DNA of 64,000 nucleotides from Bog-950 sp964631835 (lineage in GTDB: Bacteria > Bacteroidota > Bacteroidia > Chitinophagales > LD1), in NCBI GenBank assembly GCA_964631835.1, contig CAZWAD010000001.1, forward strand, positions 124,001 to 188,000, given 5' to 3'. The translations under genes and the position numbers were made by a program. Within the stretch, counting starts at the first letter, position 1. Every line of letters begins with the position of its first letter. Shown here piece after piece: positions 57,496 through 64,000 of the stretch. The notes under the pieces are model-generated. The model was not told the origin of the DNA and did no database searches. It saw only the letters and a program-made list of their open reading frames with translations.

Positions 57496-58818
57496 ATGAG
57501 AAACTTTACCCGCCTACGTTTTCTTAACTTCTTATTCCTTGCATCTGTTCTATTTATCACATCATGTCAGAAAAATTGTGAGGACAAACCCGTCCCGGAT
57601 GATAAATGCAAAACCCTTCACCCGGTAGTTTTCCTGCATGGCTTTCTGGCTTCGGGCGATACTTGGGCAAACCAGTTTATGCGTTTTTCATCAAATGGCT
57701 ATTGCGATAACTTAATGTACGCCTACGACTGGAACAGCTTAGGAGGCGGAAGTAATGCTGCCGCTCTCGATGTGTTTATTGATACCATTCTTTCGCGCAC
57801 AGGTGCTACACAAGTTGATTTAGTGGGCCATTCGGCCGGTGGCGGTTACGGATATTCATATTGCTCCGATACCACCCGCGCAAAAAAAGTAGCGCATTAT
57901 GTTCACATTGGCAGCGGCTCTCAATCCTCTCCGGCAGGTGTTAATGATGAAATTCCGACCATGAATATTTCTTCTATTGATGACAAAGCGGTGGGGGCAA
58001 CGTCCATTACGGGAGCTACCAATGTTGAGCTGCCGGGTAAAGACCACTATCAGGTGGCTACATGTGAAGAAACCTTTAGCGAGATTTACAAATTTTTCAA
58101 TAGTGGAATAGCCCCTCAAACAGTCTCTATTACACCCGAAAGCAGCATCAATGTTTCAGGTAAGGCATTAACCTTAGGCGAGAATGCACCCCACAACGGA
58201 GCAACCATCCACATTTATGAAGTAAATCCGGACGATGGCTTGCGGAGGCATTCTTTTCCCGATTACAGCTTAACCTCTGATTCCGAAGGAAAATGGGGCC
58301 CGCAGGAAATAAAGGCAAATACAAAATATGAATTTGAAATCACCAGCCCGGTAGCTAACGACCGTATTGTACATTACTACCGCGAAGGATTCTCACGCTC
58401 TAACGCATTAGTGTACTTGCGTACAGTGCCCCCGGCTTCAACCCTCGCAGGCACTTTATTGTCTTCCATTCCTAAGAATGACAATCAAAGCGTACTTGCC
58501 GTGTTCACAGCTAACCAGGCAACCGTTGCCGGGAGAGATTCTTTGGTGGTGGATAATGTAGTCATGTCAACCAGTTCCATTACTCCGGCTTCAGCTACAA
58601 TAATCGCGATGTTTTTATATGACGATAATAACAATCAGCAAACGGATTTGACCACTCCATTTACATTTACCCTTCTCACTTCATTCCTGACAGCCCGCGA
58701 TTTTTATTTACAAACTTCTACCCCCTACGCAATTCCATTGCGTTTCAACGGGCGAACTTTGCACGTACCAAACCTGAAGTCACAATCAGAGGGTGTAATT
58801 GTAGCCGTATTTGATTGA
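57496..58818 (+). CDS. Lipoprotein alpha/beta hydrolase (lipase-like)
   Basis: The 440-residue lipoprotein has a signal ending SVLFITSC with the lipidated Cys at about residue 24. The lipase domain has HPVVFLHGFLASGDTW and the nucleophile GHSAGGGYGYS, with Asp/His likely in SSIDDKAVGATS and LPGKDHYQV. About 230 extra C-terminal residues form beta domains resembling those of bacterial triacylglycerol lipases (VSGKALTLGENAPHNGATIHIYEV). It is probably on the outer-membrane surface. It lies 74 bp before recA. Confidence 0.85.
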   Translation: MRNFTRLRFLNFLFLASVLFITSCQKNCEDKPVPDDKCKTLHPVVFLHGFLASGDTWANQFMRFSSNGYCDNLMYAYDWNSLGGGSNAAALDVFIDTILSRTGATQVDLVGHSAGGGYGYSYCSDTTRAKKVAHYVHIGSGSQSSPAGVNDEIPTMNISSIDDKAVGATSITGATNVELPGKDHYQVATCEETFSEIYKFFNSGIAPQTVSITPESSINVSGKALTLGENAPHNGATIHIYEVNPDDGLRRHSFPDYSLTSDSEGKWGPQEIKANTKYEFEITSPVANDRIVHYYREGFSRSNALVYLRTVPPASTLAGTLLSSIPKNDNQSVLAVFTANQATVAGRDSLVVDNVVMSTSSITPASATIIAMFLYDDNNNQQTDLTTPFTFTLLTSFLTARDFYLQTSTPYAIPLRFNGRTLHVPNLKSQSEGVIVAVFD

Positions 58819-58892
58819 CGCATAAAAAGAATAACAGTGCGGAAATGAAAAGTTACATTTACAATAGAATCACTTTTTAAACATTTAAAACA

Positions 58893-59939
58893 ATGAACAA
58901 AATGGCAGACGAAAGAAAAGAAAAAATGAAAGCACTTCAGCTTACTGTAGAAAAGCTGGACAAAGCGTACGGCAAGGGAACAATTATGAAATTGGGCGAC
59001 TCAAAAGTGATGGGTGTGGAATCGATTCCTACCGGCTCGCTCGGCCTGGATATAGCCCTTGGTATCGGAGGTCTGCCAAGAGGAAGGGTGGTGGAAATTT
59101 ACGGACCCGAATCGTCAGGTAAAACAACATTGGCTATACAGGCAATTGCCAACGCACAAAAAGCCGGAGGCATAGCGGCATTTATTGACGCGGAACACGC
59201 TTTTGATAAAACGTATGCAGAAAAATTAGGCGTAGATGTAAACAACCTGCTTATATCTCAGCCCGATGATGGCGAGCAGGCACTTGACATTACAGAACAC
59301 CTTATCCGTTCAGGCGCCATTGACATTATTGTTATTGACTCGGTAGCGGCTCTTGTTCCCCGCGGAGAACTGGAGGGCGAAATGGGCGAAAGCAAAATGG
59401 GATTACATGCGCGCTTGATGAGCCAGGCATTACGCAAACTAACAGGAACAATTTCTAAAACCGGCTGCTGTTGTATTTTCATCAACCAGCTTCGCGAGAA
59501 AATTGGTGTAATGTTCGGAAACCCGGAAACTACTACCGGTGGCAATGCTTTGAAGTTCTATGCTTCGGTGCGATTAGACATTCGGAGAATCGGCCAGTTG
59601 AAAGACGGAGAATCTGTAACCGGCAACCGCACCCGGGTGAAAGTGGTGAAAAACAAAATGGCCCCACCGTTCCGCACCTGCGAATTCGATATTATGTACG
59701 GGCAAGGTGTTTCCAAAAACGGTGAAATCATTGACATGGGAAGCGATTTAGGTGTGCTCCAAAAAAGCGGTTCATGGTACAGCTATGAAGGAACAAAACT
59801 CGGGCAGGGCCGCGATGGCGTAAAGCAAATGCTGGATGACAACCCGGGTTTAGCCGCAGAAATTGAAACGAAAATTAAAACCAAAGTAATGGCGGGAATA
59901 GAAGTAGTAAAACCCGAAGCCGTTACCGAAGAGGAATAA
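58893..59939 (+). CDS. recA: Recombinase RecA
   Basis: The 348-residue RecA has Walker A GPESSGKTT (residues 71-79), Walker B DIIVIDSVAAL, the L2-type GGNALKFYASVRLDIRR and QLREKIGVMFGNPETTTGG. A KGTIMKLGDS N-terminus starts the core. Three Met codons near the start are possible; the first is used. It catalyses strand exchange and SOS co-protease activity. A RelE-type TA pair follows 27 bp later. Confidence 0.98.
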   Translation: MNKMADERKEKMKALQLTVEKLDKAYGKGTIMKLGDSKVMGVESIPTGSLGLDIALGIGGLPRGRVVEIYGPESSGKTTLAIQAIANAQKAGGIAAFIDAEHAFDKTYAEKLGVDVNNLLISQPDDGEQALDITEHLIRSGAIDIIVIDSVAALVPRGELEGEMGESKMGLHARLMSQALRKLTGTISKTGCCCIFINQLREKIGVMFGNPETTTGGNALKFYASVRLDIRRIGQLKDGESVTGNRTRVKVVKNKMAPPFRTCEFDIMYGQGVSKNGEIIDMGSDLGVLQKSGSWYSYEGTKLGQGRDGVKQMLDDNPGLAAEIETKIKTKVMAGIEVVKPEAVTEEE

Positions 59940-59945
59940 ATCATT

Positions 59946-59953
59946 TATTTTTG
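59946..59953 (+). promoter_or_regulatory. Candidate -7 element (TAnnTTTG) for the TA pair
   Basis: TATTTTTG fits the Bacteroidota -7 consensus exactly and lies 14 bp upstream of the antitoxin ATG. No clear -33 TTG is present at the expected distance. Confidence 0.35.
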
Positions 59954-59966
59954 TAAAAAATATTCT

Positions 59967-60152
59967 ATGTCGGGGATCAGTTTTGTTTCAGATGAAAAAG
60001 GAAATACCACTGCTGTGATGATTGATTTGAAAAAATATCGCAGAGTTTGGGAAGATTTTTATGACAGGCTAATTATTGAGCAGAGGAAAAAAGAGCGCAG
60101 AATAAATTGGGAAACGGCAAAAAGAACCCTCAAGCAAACTAAAGCAAAATAG
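59967..60152 (+). CDS. Antitoxin (Phd/RelB-like) of the second TA pair
   Basis: This 61-residue protein starts MSGISFVSDEKGNTTAVMIDLKKYRRVWEDF, a Phd/prevent-host-death-like opening. A basic C-terminus would wrap the toxin. Its stop shares one base with the toxin start (TAGTG). Confidence 0.8.
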   Translation: MSGISFVSDEKGNTTAVMIDLKKYRRVWEDFYDRLIIEQRKKERRINWETAKRTLKQTKAK

Positions 60153-60415
60153 TGGTTTATATTGTTTTAGTCACCAAATCAGCGCTTAAGCAAATTAGCA
60201 AGTTACCCCCCGATTATCAGAAAACAATTATTTCGAAAATAGACTCGCTTGCAAACAATCCGCGTCCTTATGGCTGTGAAAAATTGCAGGGTGCTAAAAA
60301 TGATTACAGGATCAGAGTAGGCGTTTACCGGGTTGTCTATTCGGTTTTTGATAAGGAGTTGCTGGTGGAGGTGGTAGATGTTGACCACCGGAAGCAGGTT
60401 TATCGGAATTTGTAA
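60152..60415 (+). CDS. RelE-family toxin
   Basis: The 87-residue GTG-start protein has KSALKQISKLPPDYQKTI, the core CEKLQGAKNDYRIRVGVYRVVYSV and VEVVDVDHRKQVYRNL. These are the RelE/ParE signatures with a C-terminal H-R-x-x-V-Y motif. It is a likely ribosome-dependent mRNA endonuclease. Confidence 0.88.
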   Translation: MVYIVLVTKSALKQISKLPPDYQKTIISKIDSLANNPRPYGCEKLQGAKNDYRIRVGVYRVVYSVFDKELLVEVVDVDHRKQVYRNL

Positions 60416-60421
60416 TTTTAA

Positions 60422-60447
60422 AATCCGCTCATTGTAGTGGGTTTTTT
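60422..60447 (+). terminator. Intrinsic terminator after the RelE gene
   Basis: AATCCGCT (60422-60429) pairs with AGTGGGTT (60436-60443) with two G-U pairs, followed by TTTTTT. It ends the recA-TA region before the esterase gene. Confidence 0.7.
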
Positions 60448-60469
60448 GTTTTACTTTGATTGAAAATCT

Positions 60470-61621
60470 ATGCTTATGAAAAAAGCTTTACTCACTCCGC
60501 TTCTTTTCATTGTTTCTTTTTCAGTATTCAGCGCTACCATAACACTCAACATGGTGTATGACGATAGCGCAAGAAGTTTTCTCGTTCATTTTCCTCCCGG
60601 CTTCAGCAATGCGCAGCATCTTCCCCTTGTTATCAATATGCACGGGCTTGGCTCCAATGGCGCACAGCAGGAGTTTTACTCGCGAATGAGCGAAACTTCC
60701 GATGCCAATAATTTTGTGGTGTGTTACCCGAACGGATTAAGCAGCCGGTGGAACTCCGGTTTTGTTCCTCCATACAATGGCGGGGTTGATGATGTTGGTT
60801 TTATTTCAAAAATTATTGACACGCTTTACCAGCTTTACAACATTAACCTCACGCGCGTTTATGCCTGCGGCATGAGCAACGGAGGGTTTCAAAGCTACCG
60901 CCTTGCCTGCGATTTGGAAAACCGCATTGCCGCCATTGCTTCGGTTACCGGTAACATCAGCGAATTGACTGCCCTTAATTGCGTGCTTTCGCGCAAGGTG
61001 CCGGTGCTGCATATTCACGGAACGGAAGACCCACTGGTTCCGTATGACGGTGAAACCGGGATTAAATCAGTGGAAGAAACCATCAGTTTCTGGCTTACGA
61101 AAAATCAGTGCAGCGCAGCGAATGATACTGTTCATTACCCCGATATTGACCCGAATGACAGTTCAACAGTTGAACGTATTCGCTACGCCACTTGCGGCAG
61201 CGGAACCGAAGTAATGTTTTACAAGATTACCGGTGGCGGACATACCTGGCCGAATGCCTACATCAATTTCATCTATGGACCCACCAACCGCGACTTTGAT
61301 GCTTCGCAGGAAATATGGGATTTTTTTAACCGCTTTACCTTAAACGGACCGGTGGCGCTTAATGAAATCAGGAATAATGAAATGGAAGTAAGTGTTTTTC
61401 CGAATCCGGTAGAGAATAGTTGCAGGTTACAGGTTACAGGTTACAGGTTGGAAGAAAATCTTAAGGCTGAAATATTTGATTTGACCGGAAGAAAAATTTT
61501 CGAACAAAATATTGTTTCTCCTTCTGCAAACCTGAGTTTATCAGAAGTTGAGAAAGGAGTTTATTTTCTGAAAGTAGAAGGGAAGCAGTTTTCTTTTACT
61601 CAACGGATAGTTAAACAATAA
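60470..61621 (+). CDS. Secreted PHB-depolymerase/feruloyl esterase-like protein with T9SS domain
   Basis: The 383-residue protein has a signal peptide. Its LpqC/esterase-PHB domain contains LVINMHGLGSNGAQQ, the nucleophile in CGMSNGGFQ, and HIHGTEDPLVPY and GGGHTWPN for the Asp/His. A C-terminal T9SS type A domain follows (VFPNPVENSCRLQV ... FTQRIVKQ). A second in-frame ATG lies two codons in. It is a surface or secreted esterase of unknown polymer. A 7-bp tandem repeat lies at the start of the sorting domain. Confidence 0.83.
   Translation: MLMKKALLTPLLFIVSFSVFSATITLNMVYDDSARSFLVHFPPGFSNAQHLPLVINMHGLGSNGAQQEFYSRMSETSDANNFVVCYPNGLSSRWNSGFVPPYNGGVDDVGFISKIIDTLYQLYNINLTRVYACGMSNGGFQSYRLACDLENRIAAIASVTGNISELTALNCVLSRKVPVLHIHGTEDPLVPYDGETGIKSVEETISFWLTKNQCSAANDTVHYPDIDPNDSSTVERIRYATCGSGTEVMFYKITGGGHTWPNAYINFIYGPTNRDFDASQEIWDFFNRFTLNGPVALNEIRNNEMEVSVFPNPVENSCRLQVTGYRLEENLKAEIFDLTGRKIFEQNIVSPSANLSLSEVEKGVYFLKVEGKQFSFTQRIVKQ
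61423..61450. repeat. Heptanucleotide tandem repeat (CAGGTTA, 4 copies) in a CDS
   Basis: CAGGTTA occurs at 61423, 61430 and 61437, and CAGGTTG at 61444. It encodes part of the sorting domain (RLQVTGYRL). A change of one unit would shift the frame before the C-terminal sorting end. Confidence 0.85.
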
Positions 61622-61875
61622 AGACGCCTGAAAGCTTTCCGGAAATAAATTTGTTCATTTCAATTATTCTGCATTCTTTTACAACCGGAACACGCAAATT
61701 CACTGACCATGAATTTTTCTTTAAACTTCTCTCCCATAATTTCTTCTGCTTTTGCAGCAAGCAATTTGAATATTGTACAACAGGGGGGGGGGGTACGCGC
61801 GTAGCTTAACACACAGCTTTCATTTTTCCAATAGTTTACCGCAAATAATTTGTGAGGGCACAGCCGCCACCCCGA
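61622..61875. other. Intergenic region with an 11-G run
   Basis: No complete gene is seen. A run of 11 G occupies 61783-61793. The minus strand carries an open stretch without a start (about 61661-61815) ending CSGCKRMQNN, which could be a gene remnant. The right side leads into a 42-bp repeat array. Confidence 0.45.
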
Positions 61876-62110
61876 ATATTTTTCAAAATCTGTGCTTTCC
61901 CCGCCCGGGGGGGATTGGGCATATTCTCAAAAATATGGCTTTCCCCCGTCCGGCTTTAGGTCATATTTTCAAAAATATGAGGTTCCCCCGCCCAGCCGGA
62001 GGCCATATTTTCAAAAATACGGGCTTCTCCTGCCCTTCCGAAGCTCATATTTTCAAGAATATGAGGTTTCCCCGCCCAGCCGGAGGGCATATTTTTAAAA
62101 ATATAGGCAC
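61876..62110. repeat. Tandem array with exact 42-bp period (5-6 units)
   Basis: Units starting CATATT(T/C)TC begin at 61920, 61962, 62004, 62046 and 62088, and a diverged first unit lies near 61876. Each unit has an AT-rich palindrome (like CATATTTTCAAAAATATG) followed by a GC-rich half (CCCCCGCCCAGCCGGAGG). 42 is twice 21. Both strands are open in one frame, but the coding look is a by-product of the repeat. Confidence 0.9.
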
Positions 62111-62175
62111 TAAAACCCCTGTTTTCATTCAAATTCTTCAAAAAACCAATTAAATAACCCTAAAACCAAGCCGCT

Positions 62176-63360
62176 ATGCCAGTAATTAGCCGTCCCGACA
62201 CGAACCAAAAGCGCCTGATGGCGCTGCAAACCGCCAAAACCAAAGCCGATAACACCGCACCGGGCGATTTGGCTTTTTCAGCTGCCACGCTTACCCGCCT
62301 CAACGCTTCGCTGCCGGTTTACGAAACCGAGCTGCAGCAAGAGGGCAGCGCGCTAAGTGCACAAGTGGCTGCCAGCAACACCGCCATTTCGGCAAAGGCA
62401 AGGCTCAAAATGTTTATCTCGCACTTTTTTCAGGTGTTTAACTTCGGTGTTTCGCGCGGAGTTTATACTGCCGACCAGCGGGCGCATTTTAACCTCGATG
62501 TAAGCAGCGATGACCTGCCGCGCCTCATTACCGAACAGGAAATTGCCAACTGGGGCGCGCAAATTGTAAGTGGCGATGCGGCACGCGTAGCAGCCGGTGG
62601 TGCGGCAATGGCTAATCCATCAGCTGCGCAAGTGGGCGCTGAGCATACGCTGTATGTGGCAGCTCAGGCTGACCAAAGCACCAAAAAAGATGCTTACGAT
62701 GAAGAGCAGGAAGAAGTGGCGGCACTGAACGAAGATACCGATGACCTGATTGCCGATATTTGGGATGAAGTGGCTTTTACTTTCCGTAAAGACAACCCCG
62801 CATCGAGGCGCAGAAAAATGCGCGAATACGGGGTGGTGTTTGAGCAAAGCCCCGGTGAAAACCCCGACCCGGCTGAGTTTTCGTTTATGGGGCGCGTAAC
62901 CGATGGCAACGGCAACCCTATAAACGATGCCGTGGTGGAAATTGTGCAAACCGGTGGTGTTATACTGACCGATAACAACGGTAATTATCTGATACCGCTT
63001 CTGCCACCGGGCAACTATACGCTCAACTATCACAAAGCCGGGCATGTGGACCAGCAGCGCGATAACCAAACTGCCGCACCGGGAATTATTACCGAAATAA
63101 ATGTCATCCTGCTGGCCTATGGAACCGTAAGCGGCACTGTAACCGACACCGGAATACCTTCCGCCAATGCAACTATTACCCTTAACGGCACTGGTTTAAG
63201 CGCCAACAGCGGTGCGGGAGGCAATTTCAGTTTTCCGGAAGTGGAACCGGGCAGCTATACCATCAGCGCATTCCTGAGCACCAACCCTGCCAACATCAAA
63301 ACTCAAAACATCACGGTTATTTCAGGCGGTAGTGTGGTGGTGAGTTTTAGTTTTCCGTAG
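62176..63360 (+). CDS. Protein with CarboxypepD_reg-like repeats and helical N-terminus
   Basis: This 394-residue protein has no signal peptide. Residues 1-230 are helical and acidic (ALSAQVAASNTAISAKARLKMF, EEQEEVAALNEDTDDLIADIWDEV). Two carboxypeptidase-regulatory-like beta domains follow: FMGRVTDGNGNPINDAVVEIVQ (about 237-315) and GTVSGTVTDTGIPSANATITL (about 317-394). The helical part loosely resembles the protein at 28043-28669. Function unknown; a large intracellular or unusually exported protein is possible. Confidence 0.65.
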   Translation: MPVISRPDTNQKRLMALQTAKTKADNTAPGDLAFSAATLTRLNASLPVYETELQQEGSALSAQVAASNTAISAKARLKMFISHFFQVFNFGVSRGVYTADQRAHFNLDVSSDDLPRLITEQEIANWGAQIVSGDAARVAAGGAAMANPSAAQVGAEHTLYVAAQADQSTKKDAYDEEQEEVAALNEDTDDLIADIWDEVAFTFRKDNPASRRRKMREYGVVFEQSPGENPDPAEFSFMGRVTDGNGNPINDAVVEIVQTGGVILTDNNGNYLIPLLPPGNYTLNYHKAGHVDQQRDNQTAAPGIITEINVILLAYGTVSGTVTDTGIPSANATITLNGTGLSANSGAGGNFSFPEVEPGSYTISAFLSTNPANIKTQNITVISGGSVVVSFSFP

Positions 63361-63417
63361 AAGAAGTTGGGAATTTTGAGCGGGAAGAATATTTTTAAAC
63401 AACACAAACAAAAAATT

Positions 63418-64000
63418 ATGAGAAGAATTCTAATTCTCTTCGCTTTTGGTTTTTTCGGCTTGGTGCGGGCGCAAACTCCGTTGGATATTACTTTGGTTAA
63501 AAATGGACTTGACCCAAAAAAAGGAGAGCGACTGATGGGAATAATTGGCAGTCGCACAGAGGGGTTGTGTCTTGTTTGGTCAGATAAATCTGAAAATCTG
63601 TTTATTGGAAAATTGATGCCCGATAACAACATTGAAAGAAAACAATCGGTGCCTTTGGGTGATAAGAATAAACTGACATATATACTCGAATCACCTGATG
63701 GGACTCCCTTTTATAAACTTGGCAACAAATATCTATACATAAGCAATGATTATTCACAACGCACAGTTGGTGCTTATGAATTAGACATAAAGGATGGAAA
63801 AATTAAAACTCCTTTCAAAAATTTAGCTACGGAAGACAAAACAAGCACAAGAGAAAATTGGAATATCTGGGTTTCTTCTAACAATAGCAAATTATGGATT
63901 GTCCAACCATATCCAACCTCAAAGAAAGTAATGCAAAAAGTTTGTACCGTTTTTGATGAAAATTTGAAACAGATAAAAAGGTCGATAGTCGATTTTGGGT
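63418..64000 (+). CDS. Partial secreted hypothetical protein (runs off the window)
   Basis: The ORF begins MRRILILFAFGFFGLVRAQ, a clear signal peptide, and stays open to the window edge (about 194 residues). The visible mature part (LDITLVKNGLDPKKGERLMGIIG ... ENWNIWVSSNNSKLWIVQPYP) reads like a beta-propeller-type repeat, as in many secreted Bacteroidota proteins, but I cannot assign it. It follows the CarboxypepD_reg gene by 57 bp. Confidence 0.6.
   Translation, partial: MRRILILFAFGFFGLVRAQTPLDITLVKNGLDPKKGERLMGIIGSRTEGLCLVWSDKSENLFIGKLMPDNNIERKQSVPLGDKNKLTYILESPDGTPFYKLGNKYLYISNDYSQRTVGAYELDIKDGKIKTPFKNLATEDKTSTRENWNIWVSSNNSKLWIVQPYPTSKKVMQKVCTVFDENLKQIKRSIVDFG

Noticed and set aside
61773..62153. 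Plus-strand ORF across the 42-bp array (HIFKNMRFPRP type)
   Set aside because: The repeat is open on both strands, as expected from its period; the start lies at the poly-G tract and no domain is recognisable.

Overview
The window is about 64 kb of chromosome from a member of the Bacteroidota, probably in or near the Chitinophagales/Sphingobacteriia-like part of the phylum. Supporting signs are several secreted proteins ending in type IX secretion (T9SS) type A sorting domains with the 'YPNP' signature, a DUF2480 protein, an enlarged SecA of 1106 residues, a PpiD-like SurA_N foldase, LytS/LytTR regulators, -7 boxes resembling TAnnTTTG, and almost no Shine-Dalgarno sites. No rRNA, prophage or CRISPR array is present. 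The only tRNA seen is tRNA-Phe at the left edge.

Layout. 0-6.6 kb (minus strand): tRNA-Phe, lytic transglycosylase, DUF2480, PpiD-like foldase, CNNM/CBS membrane protein, TauE/SafE transporter and a RelE-type toxin-antitoxin pair. 6.7-8.4 kb is an accessory patch: a small HTH/coiled-coil protein, a 450-bp degenerate array with 21-bp period, and a GIY-YIG nuclease cassette bounded by inverted and direct repeats. 9.2-13.2 kb: sulfate activation genes cysC-cysD-cysN, divergent from cysM. 13-28 kb: T9SS hydrolase, M20 peptidase, SPOR protein, deoC, secA, purD, two paralogous T9SS proteins, TraB/GumN protein, DUF3109, a class A PBP, and an RsmI-like methylase. 29-34 kb: a five-gene ABC efflux plus LytS/LytTR operon. 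34-39 kb: sulfur genes (MBL-double-rhodanese, rhodanese-thioredoxin lipoprotein, cysE, cysK). 39-45 kb: trpEGDCFB without a visible trpA. 45-50 kb is a second accessory patch: an IS200/REP-type transposase, palindromes, a second 21-bp array, small orphan genes and a WYL regulator. 50-64 kb: MFS transporter, rRNA/tRNA methylase, corA, nadD, L,D-transpeptidase, psd, DsrE protein, methyltransferase, lipase, recA, a second RelE-type TA pair, a T9SS esterase, and a CarboxypepD_reg protein preceded by a 42-bp repeat array.

Most interesting signals. (1) A 20-codon leader ORF with three consecutive Cys codons, followed by an intrinsic terminator, sits directly upstream of cysE-cysK. The 3' end of the leader can pair with the 5' arm of the terminator, so this looks like a cysteine attenuator. 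(2) A 21-codon leader with tandem Trp codons and an intrinsic terminator precedes trpE. (3) A module of about 85 bp (an inverted repeat with compensatory changes, then a conserved segment running into the start codon) is shared by the trp leader, the HTH gene and a TerB-like gene, with a decayed fourth copy. (4) Locus-specific arrays with the same exact 21-bp (or 42-bp) period lie just upstream of unrelated small or hypothetical ORFs. Heptanucleotide tandem repeats occur at four more places. (5) A dnaX-like A-AAA-AAG slippery run at the end of the PBP gene opens a basic C-terminal extension of about 40 residues.

All functional calls rest on reading motifs by eye. No database search was possible.
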